This document shows, in pieces, positions 1-9,334 of a DNA stretch of 62,000 bases; within the stretch, counting starts at the first letter, position 1, and each line of letters starts with the position of its first letter. Position numbers and translations under genes: made by a program. This DNA comes from Phoronis australis. Lineage: Eukaryota > Phoronida > Phoronidae. The notes under the pieces are model-generated. The model was given only the letters and a program-made list of their open reading frames with translations, did no database searches and was not told where the DNA came from. The DNA lies in contig NMRA01000064.1 in NCBI GenBank assembly GCA_002633005.1, positions 1-62,000 on the forward strand, in the 5' to 3' direction.

Positions 1-624
1 CCGGTCCGTGAGTCGTGTTCATGCGTCCGTTCCCGTGTTTTTGAGTCCGTTGACCGTGTAGTTTAGGTACCTTGTTCAAGGACTGAAAAGGCTCAACTTT
101 TAATGGCCTGCACTGCAACTACTTTTGTTTACACCTAGGCAGTGCTATCACTCACATCTATCTCTGTTACGTAATCCCCAAACAAAAGAAGTCAGCCACA
201 AAAGATCATGAGCTGTGCTAACAAGGAGTAAGCAGCATTCAATGTTGTAGGTTGGGATATGAGAGGAAGCACCTAATGTACTGGGTCTAATAATGGTAAA
301 ATCTAAGTAGTTTCAGACACAAGGTGGCAAAATTTTATTTCCTCAAAGAAAGAAAGCACCAAAATAATGCTCTGTCATGTTCCATTTCTATACCACAGTC
401 ATGAACAGACAATATTTAAAAAAAGCTGCATGGCTAACCACAACAATTTTAAAAGATGTTAAAATATGAAATAGACAAATTTGGCACTTCTTTTTCTCCA
501 AAGTTCACGAGATTTTACAGTAAACCCTCACCAACTGGAGGAAACAGAAATATCTAACCTGCAACAAAATAATCATTTACCCATTAATTCTTAACCGCAT
601 TTAGCCTTCATTCATTGGACTTAC
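1..624. other. no exon seen; presumed SCO1 intron
   Basis: The minus-strand frame that would continue SCO1 is not found here. Bases 1-60 repeat a short gtccgt motif several times and look like the edge of a repeat. Nothing else is recognisable. Confidence 0.4.
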
Positions 625-1121
625 GTAATTCTTTTTCTTTTTTGACTCGTAGCATGAACAGAAGTCCACCACCTCCAATGCAAGCAGTGATAAACAATGA
701 TGTCCAAGTGATGGGCTAGAGAAAAACACAATATCTACACTTGGTAACAATCCACAGGGTAAAATAAAATTCTGACACATGATGGATACACTACCCATTG
801 CTTGAACACTGCAATTATGGTAAAATATACACACATGAGACACAGTATGAACAATAAGAGAACTTTCTTTAAACTAACAGTAAATCAATGACTTACCCTT
901 ATCAAGTTTCATACCAACCGTTATACAACATTAGCCATCACATTGTAATATGAACCCTTTAAAAACAAAAATTACGAACTTACTAAATAACTTCGGGTAC
1001 TTACTGATTTAGTTTTTGGAGCCTTTTTTGGTTTTTCCACATGATTACTCAAGCAGCGCCGGCAGAGGGTTGTTTGTAAAGAGACATTTGACTGGTTGAA
1101 ACTGCTGTAAGACGTGTGGCC
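625..1121 (-). CDS. SCO1: SCO1-like copper chaperone, two 5' exons (partial)
   Basis: Two exons read in phase on the minus strand: 1121-1005 (39 codons, acceptor ctctcag, donor gtaagt) and 715-625 (91 nt, acceptor ttctctag, donor gtaagt). The first ends KAPKTKS and the second reads PITWTSLFITACIGGGG, then LLFMLRVKKEKELR. This matches the pre-membrane and inner-membrane anchor segment of SCO1, the mitochondrial copper metallochaperone that loads the CuA site of cytochrome c oxidase subunit 2. The single hydrophobic helix followed by a basic KKEKE stretch is the visible hallmark. The copper-binding CxxxC and distal His lie in later exons, which would be left of the window. No exon is seen between 1 and 624. 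The initiator exon was not found; it should lie above 1121. SCO2 is the alternative, but the invertebrate gene is usually single. Confidence 0.8.
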
Positions 1122-1485
1122 CTGAGAGAAAATACAGCAAAATCTAAATTTGAAGATGAAAACAGCTGAAAATATTTAACAACATGACGACTAGTAAAAC
1201 TGTATAAATACCAGGTTACCAAAACTCTGAAAAGAAGATTTTGTAATTTTTCTTCAAATTTAGCATCAGAGTAACGCTAGAACAACACTTTTTAGCACCG
1301 GCAAACCAGTTAGTTTACTCAAAGAAGAGTATATAGTTAGTAGTTATAAAAGTAATTTTGAGTCAGATTTTATATGGCAAGTTTTTTAGATACATCAGTG
1401 CAAAGCTGTATATTTATACAGCTCTTCACACCATCTCAAATTAAGAGAAATTCTTCCAATCGGGCAAATTCTCCTGATCAGCAGA

Positions 1486-1770
1486 ACTGGAAAAGTTTTC
1501 TTAATCTGGAGAAATTCTCCCACTGAATTGGCGCGCGCAGAGTAAAAATGGTCAGTTGCCGATTCTGGCAACTAAACGAAGGACTGCTCGAAAAAAGTTT
1601 GATTATGGGAGTACATGTAAGGATCGATATCACGATCGTTTGTTGTATATGAGAAGAAGAAGAGTTGGAAGGAACTAAAGACAACAGCGTCCTCCTACAG
1701 TGTACCTCTATGCGCATTTATAGCAATGTGACTTTGATGATTTAATCAGTGTTACCAGGAAAAGATATCC
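1486..1770 (+). repeat. diverged copy of the repeat that forms the foldback arms at 15.6-16.5 kb
   Basis: The stretch aligns by eye with 16205-16405 in the same orientation. Shared blocks include gcgcgcagagtaaaaat versus gcgtgcgcagtacaaaaat, gggactgctcgaa-type sequence, gagttggaagga, cctctatgcgca and gtgactttgatgatttaatcagtg. It is a single diverged unit with no inverted partner beside it. Confidence 0.6.
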
Positions 1771-1804
1771 ATGGTTATCTCTTCCTAGTGTTACTGAGGT
1801 ATCT

Positions 1805-1905
1805 GCTGTAATAGCTGAGATTACCCGACCCGGGAATCGAATCAGCGACCCCGATATAACCGGTGAGTATGCTAACCATTCAGCTAATAGCCAATTGTCC
1901 ATTAG
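1805..1905 (-). repeat. tRNA-derived SINE head or degenerate tRNA-like unit, copy 1
   Basis: On the minus strand the unit contains a box A-like TAGCTGAATGG and, about 45 nt later, a box B-like GATTCGATTCCC. This is the internal RNA polymerase III promoter layout of tRNA genes. The acceptor stem does not pair well, so it is read as a SINE head, not a functional tRNA. A second copy lies about 400 bp away. Confidence 0.55.
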
Positions 1906-2217
1906 CGAGTGACTAACAGAGGCTTATATATGATTCACCGGAAGCATGTTTCACAACGTTCCCCCCTTTCCTATGAACAAGCGCCACCTGGCAGGTGAAC
2001 ACAGGAGTCTACTCCTGGAACGTCACACGATTCTACTCCTGGACTTTTACCCCACCAGGATAGCAGCCTTAAAGATGAACCCCAAGATTTTCTCGCAATA
2101 AGGTCCTGGACTCATGGTCTAGGATCACCACGAAGCATGCTGTCTAAGGTCCAAGGGTAATGTAATGCTTCAACGCCACGGTATATCATCCATTTGCCAA
2201 CCACCCCAATTATCATA

Positions 2218-2315
2218 ATAGCCGAGATTACCTGACCCGGGAATTGAACCACCGACCCCGGAGCATGCTAACCATTCAGCTAATAGGCAATTGCCTGTCA
2301 GCGAGTGCCTAAAAG
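2218..2315 (-). repeat. tRNA-derived SINE head, copy 2
   Basis: This unit has the same layout as the copy at 1805-1905: box A-like TAGCTGAATGG and box B-like GGTTCAATTCCC on the minus strand, followed by CGGGTCAGGTAATCTCGGC. It has diverged from copy 1 at several positions, and the middle region is shorter. Confidence 0.55.
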
Positions 2316-2319
2316 GCCT

Positions 2320-3175
2320 TTATGCAGGGTATGGATGCCCTAGCACTAATATGGATGCCCTGGGCCCGGTCTCTAATCTTTGTACTCGAAACGAACTCGA
2401 AACTATTTTTGGCAATTTCTCTGCTCCTTTTGTGCGAACTTAAGATAATTGGTTATCAGACTGTGCTTGAATACATTATAGTTTATGCACAGGAGTTTCT
2501 AGTTCAAGTTTGCCCTTGAAGACCCTTATATTCGTGCTACAAACTCGAGTAAAAACTCGAAATTTCGAGTTCAAACTCAAACTTATTGCTTTAATATTGG
2601 ATTTACAAACTGTGAACTAAGGGCAATAAATTATCTATGTAAGTTATTGTGTACTCGAGCATAGCATAATAGACACTTATCTTGAGTTCGCCCAAAAGTA
2701 GAGTAGAAAATGCCAAACCTAATTTCGAGTTCCATTTCCAGTAAAAAGATTGGAGACCGGGCCCTGGAAAGGACCCCAATGTATCATTTGGAGACCACTA
2801 TCAATAGGAACCTTTCAAGTTTGGACACACACATAGTAATGATTACTAGGAAGCCTATGAAGACTCACAGGGGTGGCTCTTTTTTCAAAGCAGGAAGACA
2901 TATACAATGTATATACAAATTATATACAATGTTGCTATGCTCACACTTGGTTGATAGCATTGGAAAGTCTTGGTCTACACAGTTCCTTTAGTAAAAATGC
3001 TCACTACAGAAGGCTGTTTTGTGAACGTAGATGTAAAAACCCTGGTCTAAGCATTTTTGTAAAAAAATATGTGTGTTTGGGGGGATTGCTGGGGGTGGGG
3101 GNTCATGGATGCCCTGGAATATTGGGAGCCCCATTATGGACACCCTATTTTCGAAATCCTGGATAAAGGCCTGGT
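2320..3175 (+). repeat. interspersed repeat 'R2', copy A (carries a nested MITE)
   Basis: The flanks and internal blocks match 33846-34062 joined to 38391-39236. Examples are tggatgccctagcacta, agtttggacacacacat, agtcttggtctacacag, ctcactacagaaggctg and cgaaatcctggataaagg. Copy A has a 0.4-kb insertion (2362-2764) that copy B lacks. Copy B in turn has a 4.3-kb insertion that copy A lacks. A single N lies in the G-run near 3102. Confidence 0.75.
2362..2764. mobile_element. ~400-bp MITE with GGGCCCGGTCTC terminal inverted repeats
   Basis: The left end reads GGGCCCGGTCTCTAATCTTT. The right end, reverse-complemented, reads GGGCCCGGTCTCCAATCTTT, so 19 of 20 positions agree. The element sits inside repeat R2 copy A. 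The unoccupied copy B (near 33880) reads gccctggcaagg, while the occupied copy has gccctgg on the left and ccctggaaagg on the right, which suggests a 5-6 bp duplication of (c)cctgg. There is no ORF of note inside. The superfamily is not decided. Confidence 0.7.
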
Positions 3176-4656
3176 GGCTAACAAAGGCTCGTATATGATT
3201 TATCGGAAGCACGTTTCACAACACATCATTTTCTGAAAAGCTTCTGGAGTAAGAAGGCCCTGAGGCCCTGTGGGACCATCACCGTTTCTACTGCTAAGTC
3301 GAAACAGTGACACTGTCTTCTGAGATTAGCTTGGCTTCCGTTTTTCCAGTAAGTATTAAGTAAAATGTTTATTTTACATCATCATCGGTACATCCAGCTC
3401 TGGCTAAAACATTAGCATGAGTAACCATAGCCAGCCAGCTAGCTGTATGAAGACTATCGTCAAAATACAGCTAGGTAAACAACTGTGTATTTTTCTTCCA
3501 TAGACCCTGAAATTGCACACAGCCAGGGTAGTTCTGCTCATCAACTCGCCATGAAACCTGTGTCAACATGTAAAGCTAAAGACTGGACGGGGTGCATGCA
3601 AAATCTGGAAATCAAACGACACTCACCTTGCCTGTTACAGCCGTTCAAATGGAAAACTATCTAATAAACGACATTTTCTTGCGCAATCCTCCGCCTTTTC
3701 TAACAAAGAAAAGTTATGTCGTCATTTTGAAAAAAGTATGCTCATGACACGCGCATGCACCATTTCCTAAATTTTTGCGACATCTCTTGGAGGATGATGA
3801 TAGCTTGGCAGCCGCAAAATTTCTTCTGAAATTCTGTTTTTTTGTTATGTAGTAAATGTCGACGTCAGTCCCGAACTTGTGTGTCCTCTTGGCCAACCAA
3901 CTTTCCACTATTACAACAGTTATCAAAATTCTAAAAAACTTGTAACTAAATGAAACCAGTTGCAATAATTTGTTGTGACATCTACACAACCTCGTGGAAG
4001 AAGAACAGTTGATTGAAGAATCGGTGAAAAAAGAAACTGGCCAATTGGTGACGCAATATTTCATGGCCGCAGGGAAAGCTCACGTCACTGAAGAATGCTC
4101 CACAAATTTAGCAGCAGAAAAACGGTAGAACGCCATTTTTTCTAAATAATTTAGTTTACTCAAGGAAGACTGTATTTTTTGATGACACTAATTTTGAGTC
4201 AGATTTTAATCTTACTACTTTTTACCCACATTGGCGCAAATTTAGTATGCAGCTTTGTACCAAGACTAGAGTTACCAACAACAAATTTTTACCTCTCGTA
4301 GACTGGATCTCAAAATTCCGTGCAAAATCCTACACTGCCTCAAAATTTTAACGCATGAAATCATGTCTTGTGTTTGGAATCCGGTCCAGAAAGCACAAAC
4401 AACAACGTAAATTTATGCAATCAGAAGCGATTCGCAGGGCGCAGCCATTTTGACGCTTTCCGGTAATGTGGTGTGAAACGGAACATAAAAACTGTCATTT
4501 AATTAATGCATAAGGACCGTCAGTTGACACTATATGAATATTTTTTAAATATACATACATATTTAATGTATATAAATTAACATATCTAAAAGTGAGTCTG
4601 AGAATAATGTGTAAAATTTAATAAGTACAAAATAATTACCAGTGCTCCTCACCAAT
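3176..4656. other. no gene assigned
   Basis: No exon is supported by splice-phase continuity. A minus-strand open frame at 3714-4064 has no recognisable domain. The CpG-richer stretch 3690-4480 is a plausible promoter area for the SCO1 5' exon, but no start exon was identified. Confidence 0.3.
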
Positions 4657-4738
4657 GGTAGCGTGGCCGAGCGGTCTAAGGCGCTGGTTTAAGGCACCAG
4701 TCTCTTCGGAGGCGTGGGTTCGAATCCCACCGCTGCCA
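4657..4738 (+). tRNA. tRNA-Leu (anticodon AAG)
   Basis: An 82-nt cloverleaf without intron. The acceptor arm pairs ggtagcg with cgctgcc. Box A is gtggccgagcgg. The anticodon stem ctggt/accag closes the loop ttaaggc, with anticodon AAG at 4691-4693. A long variable arm (tctcttcggagg) marks a class II tRNA, and box B is ggttcgaatcc. The last base is the discriminator A. It decodes CUU, with CUC read through A-to-I at the wobble position. Confidence 0.97.
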
Positions 4739-4745
4739 GCTCATC

Positions 4746-4750
4746 TTTTT
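4746..4750 (+). terminator. RNA polymerase III T5 terminator of the tRNA-Leu gene
   Basis: A run of five T begins 8 nt after the tRNA 3' end, the usual Pol III stop signal. Confidence 0.8.
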
Positions 4751-7031
4751 GAAAATTCAGTCACTAATGGGCCCTGAATGTTACGTCCACGTTCTGCGTT
4801 GCTAGCTAGGCTTATGTACAAAATATTATGTCTAATATGCTACTGATAAAAATATGGTAATACATACACTGTTACCTTGACCAAAGCGCATGTACTGGTA
4901 GTTGACACTAGCGATTCATAGAACTGAAAACGGTAAAGTTGAACTTGCATGCTAATTCCTTGTCTCTGTGACTGCTGGGTCAAAGTAGAACCACAACATA
5001 AAACAGGGATGTGAATATTAAGAAGTTTGAACATTGCCAAGTTTTTTTAAGAACGAGTTTTTGTGTCAAAAACCACTCAACTGTGTCCAGTAAGTATTGT
5101 GAGTACGTGGTGTTAGGGAATAACACTGCACGAAGCAGTTATGTGAGCCCCCAAGGAAGTCATTAGTGCAAAGGTCACATATTTGCAGAATCTTTTGTTT
5201 TCACATTTACTAGTTGTCAATAATTACTGCACTTTGTTTAGCGTAGATGATGTTCAAATAGCATTGACATTTAGTTCCTGATATACACTTGGCAAACTTA
5301 GGAGCATGAAATACATCTTAAGCTCAAGCCATCGCCATGGTAATCCTGACCAAGCATGTGATAACACTAGCTTCCTTAACAAGATTCTTGTGTCTATGAA
5401 ACTCTACACCGGTGTAGGACTCTTGATAAAACAGGTCCCTGGGCAAGTAACCCTGCTGGCTTCTGTAGCTTCTACATCTGACACCGAGAAAATTATCATG
5501 AGTTACCGGTAAGTCATTTTATCAACAAATTTTTCCATAAAAATTATAAAAAATTGTTCTGTACAACAACAATGAAATTAATATTAGAAATGAAGTCCAA
5601 CATATTTCACGACTTCTGACAACAATGACTTGTGTTGCACCCTGTCTAGTGCACACTGACTTGTGTTGCACCCTGTCTTGCCAGACTTGTCAACTTTTTT
5701 ATTTTCTTTGGAAATTTTTAGCATGCGTGTACCCTGTAGTGAAACAATTGATTAGCAAACCTGAAAATACTTTATTGCAATCTATCACTCAAAAAACATC
5801 TTCCAATAAAAAGTGTACTTGCATAATAATCAAATTAATTGTTAACAACTACACCTCGTCCACACAGACAAGCTGATAGAAAGCAAACTATGTTTAATGT
5901 AGCAATTAGTAAAAATGCAAATCTCTGGTTACGTTTTTTGTGTTAGTAACTATTCCCTTGGTGAGAATACACTAAATATGTATTTCTGGAACAGGAAGTG
6001 ATGCAAGCGGCCCAACAAAAGGCCCTCATCTCAGTTCTGCATTCATTTCCTTCAGCAAAAACCAATAACCCTGAATGAACTGTGTTCAATAGGGAGCAGG
6101 AAATTATATTTTCTCAATGAAACTGAATGCAGGACTAAGGTGCAGGCCCTTTTCTAGTTGGGCCGTTTATGACACTTTCTAGTGTTCCATGGATTATAAA
6201 TACACGCCAGGGGAACATTAACACGAAACAACTTCCAAGATAACATAACATCAAAAATGGTTGCTTTACCCCTTAACATAAATATTTGTACACAGTTTGA
6301 CATACTCATTAGTAAAGCTACCAGCACAACAACTGTCACCAACACACTTCATGAAAATACAATCACTAAATGTGTTGACTACGTTAGTGTAAAAGTTATA
6401 ATAAAAATATAAAGTAGTAAACTCTAATATAAGGTCTGAGCACAAATCACCAGTGCATTTTGGTCACAAAATAATGACAATGGCACACCATGTAGTGATA
6501 ATTAATCATTCCAATACTAAGAAGACATTACCAAGATGGGTCAAGTAGCTAAACCATGATTTTTTGGTATTTTTCAAATCAATTACATTAATTACTGTTT
6601 ACAAAGAAGGAAATAACTAATGCCACTACACCTTTATCTATAATATTCTCAGTTATTGTTAACAGTATAGTTCAGTAGCAGCCCTTCGTTAACACAAACT
6701 TCGTTGAAAACACGATTGGACTTTTTGTTTGATAGCTTAATACAGACTCGTTCATAGTGTCAAAATAATCTCCTTTCTTCAGCGGTGCAGCTATGTAGCA
6801 AAACACCAAGAGACATAACAAACTAATTATTGTAAAGCTAAAGCATGTATATCAATCACAAATTGTGCCAAATGGCCATCAACTACAGAATGAAAGTATC
6901 AAAACATATCACATCACTTTCCCTAAAACGTAAAATAAAGTTATTCACATGTCACTACAGGTAAAATTAAAACAAATCCCTGCATTTGAAAACTTCTACT
7001 TCACACAAAACTTTGCATAAATTCCGCATCA
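4751..7031. other. no gene assigned between tRNA-Leu and the STYXL1 3' end
   Basis: One plus-strand open frame (5306-5512) starts with ATG and runs into a strong donor (ccg|gtaagtc), so it could be a 5' exon of an unknown gene; no next exon is recognised. A direct duplication of tgacttgtgttgcaccctgt occurs at about 5624-5684. A short foldback lies at 6007-6168. The rest is AT-rich with no visible signal. Confidence 0.35.
6007..6168. repeat. short foldback element (~160 bp, ~45-bp imperfect arms)
   Basis: The left arm begins gcggcccaacaaaaggccct and continues to ctgcattcatttcc. The right arm, reverse-complemented, begins cggcccaactagaaaagggc and continues to ctgcattcagtttc. The arms are nearly terminal and the loop is about 70 nt, as in a palindromic MITE. 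Confidence 0.65.
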
Positions 7032-9334
7032 TCACAACCATAAGTCATCGATATTAGTAATCGGTTTTCCAAACAAATCAGCCTCATATTTTGACAATTG
7101 TTTCAGGAATCCCCTATTGGGCTTACAAACAGGCCTCCTGTCTTTGAGAAAGTCATGGGCAGCCTGAAGCGTCCACTTTCTGGACTGCATCAAATATGCT
7201 ATGGTGGCCGTGGAACTACGACTCACCCCAACGTTACAGTGAATCAGAATGCGCCCGTTGCTAGCAACAGCGTCTTCTACAAAACGGACGATCCTCTCAA
7301 AGTTAGGGTACAAGTTTGCGCTCGTCTCATCGTCAATCTTAATAGGCAGGTACTCAACTGTGCCGGTAAATGGACAGGGGTGTTCCTGACCTAAATTGAG
7401 GATGTGTGTAATTTTCAAGTTAGTTACAATCGTCCAGTTAGTGGCTTGCTCCCCACTTCCTTGAAATAAAATATCATCGAGAATGACAGAAGGGTAGATG
7501 GTCAATTTCATTTCACGATCTGACTCAGTGTATATAACTTCATTTGTACACAGAAAGGGGAATTTAGCTGAGAAGTGATCGAATCCACCAATTAGCACAG
7601 CGTGATCGAGTGACGTAGATAAGAACTGTTGATGCACATCATCCAATGAGACATCGTGTATCCCAACTTGACCCTCATCAGAATACAAGATAATATCCAC
7701 GTAATCCTCAAGTTGACCAATCAGAAAGGAGTTGGCTAAAATGGTATGATGCAAGGCGGTGATGATGTGTGATTGCTCATATCTTTCCAAAGACCGAGTG
7801 TCGATAATTAATAAATACTTTGCATCGAATAAGTAAGGCACGTTCCGTCCATCAAACAAAAGGTTGAACAGCTGAGTACAGGATATATAACCCTCTTCTG
7901 AAATCAGGTCACCACCCTTCAAGTTGTCTCCCTTGCTCGTCTCATCTGCAGTGACTTTGGTTTTTGTGGAGTTCTCCACAGAACAAGCAGGTGCAACCTT
8001 TGAAGAGGCCCTCCTGAGAGACAGTCTGCGCTCTCCTTTTGTTGGAGATGCATCACTAGACTGGAATCAACAAAATATTATGAGCTGCAACAATAACAAC
8101 TAATAAAATACACAAGATCAATCATAAATAACAAATAAAAATACATACTGCTGCATATTTGTCAACATTCCAAAACTGGAAAAGTGGGTGAAGGCCAGTG
8201 ATAATTGATGTGACATGATATGAGACACCACGGGAGCAAAGTCTTGAGCATATTGATGTGAAGAAATCAGTCTTAGGTAGACTGTACTGTCAACTATAGA
8301 GAAAGTGCTGCCACCTAACTAAACTAGACATAACTAAATACAATGGTGGGTCCAGGGGAGTGGATGGATGCTCTTACACTTTGCCCTCAACAAAATTAAA
8401 ATCCTTTTCACCTAAGACATGAATAGTGTCATTATCCAAGAGCATAAATAAATGAATTTCCTCCTCTTGAAACTCCACAAACTTCAAGTGATATTTGTCC
8501 ACGTTACCACGCAACTTTGGCATAAAAGTTATCCTCGCAATTTCTAATTTTTCACTTTGAATCACCGTCGGCTTAACACTAATCCCTAATGTGAACAACC
8601 ATGACTTTACTAAAACACCAGGGGACAATTCTATGAACTATCACACACGATAGAACATTACAGCGCTGAACTGGAAATCCGATTGAAATCTAGCAATGAG
8701 CAGTAGTCACTAGTCTGAGCTGCATAAATATCAAACTATGTGAAGAAAAATGAACGAATGAGTGTCCATGCTATTGAACTACTGTGTGCAACCACCATCC
8801 TATAAGGCAACTCCTGTACTTTATTTCTTCGACTCATGTATGTGAAGTTCGACATAAATACAGCCACCAGGACGATGCTCACCCCGTTTTTAACCGCCAA
8901 CACGCAGTTTAACGTCCACCCTGATTTTTCAGTTTCCAATTTAAGTGCCCCAGTCTTTAACCCACAAAATAAAAAAACTACTAGCAGGCTTCAATGTACA
9001 CAAGCCAAGACAACAACCTGCATTGTGGCAACACATAAAAGAATGCATGTTGTGCTACCACTATTTGTCACCTCAAACAAATACACCGGCAGCTGATCAT
9101 GAAAGTAAAAAAAATCGGGGTTTCCAGATCCCAACAGTTAAGGGTCATCCAGAGTTACTGGCTGGGAAATGAATTGTACCATGGTGTGTTTTCTCATCAC
9201 ATGCAAAGTAAAAAATCTAAAAAATGTGTTCGTGATCATCTTACCTTACTGGTCGTCACATTGGTATTCTCGTCATTTTTACGTATGTCAACTGACTGGA
9301 CTATAGTGGTATTCTTGGAGGTGCCATGACCCAT
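7032..9334 (-). CDS. STYXL1: STYXL1 orthologue: rhodanese-like plus dual-specificity phosphatase with intact active site
   Basis: Two exons on the minus strand. Exon 1 is 9334-9245 (ATG, 30 codons, donor AAG|gtaaga). Exon 2 is 8060-7032 (acceptor gattccag, phase 0), for 372 residues in all. The N-terminus MGHGTSKN fits an N-myristoylation signal, and RRLSLRRASS holds two RRxS sites. Residues about 85-200 form a rhodanese/CH2-like domain in which the catalytic cysteine is replaced (IILYSDEG). Residues about 215-365 form the phosphatase domain with the P-loop HCNVGVSRSS (Cys at about 305) and an acidic-loop Asp in IKIDDETS. The end, GKPITNIDDLWL, resembles the vertebrate STYXL1 tail. Mammalian STYXL1 (MK-STYX) lacks the nucleophilic Cys and is a pseudophosphatase; this copy should be catalytically competent. 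An alternative family label is a MAP-kinase-phosphatase-like DUSP. Confidence 0.85.
8374..8939 (-). pseudogene. unassigned protein-like open frames inside the STYXL1 intron
   Basis: Two neighbouring minus-strand open stretches lie in different frames. At 8939-8736 the frame shows a hydrophobic helix (GVSIVLVAVFMSNFTYM) followed by basic residues. At 8628-8374 it reads like a soluble tail, with EIARITFMPKLRGNVDKYH and EEIHLFMLLDNDTIHVL. The amino-acid pattern looks selected, but no single frame joins them and no splice pair is obvious. A small one-helix membrane protein pseudogene or a nested retrocopy would fit. I do not recognise the family. Confidence 0.25.

Noticed and set aside
3714-4064. 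116-codon minus-strand ORF considered as SCO1 exon 1
   Set aside because: No mitochondrial presequence pattern, no donor in the required phase and no recognised domain.
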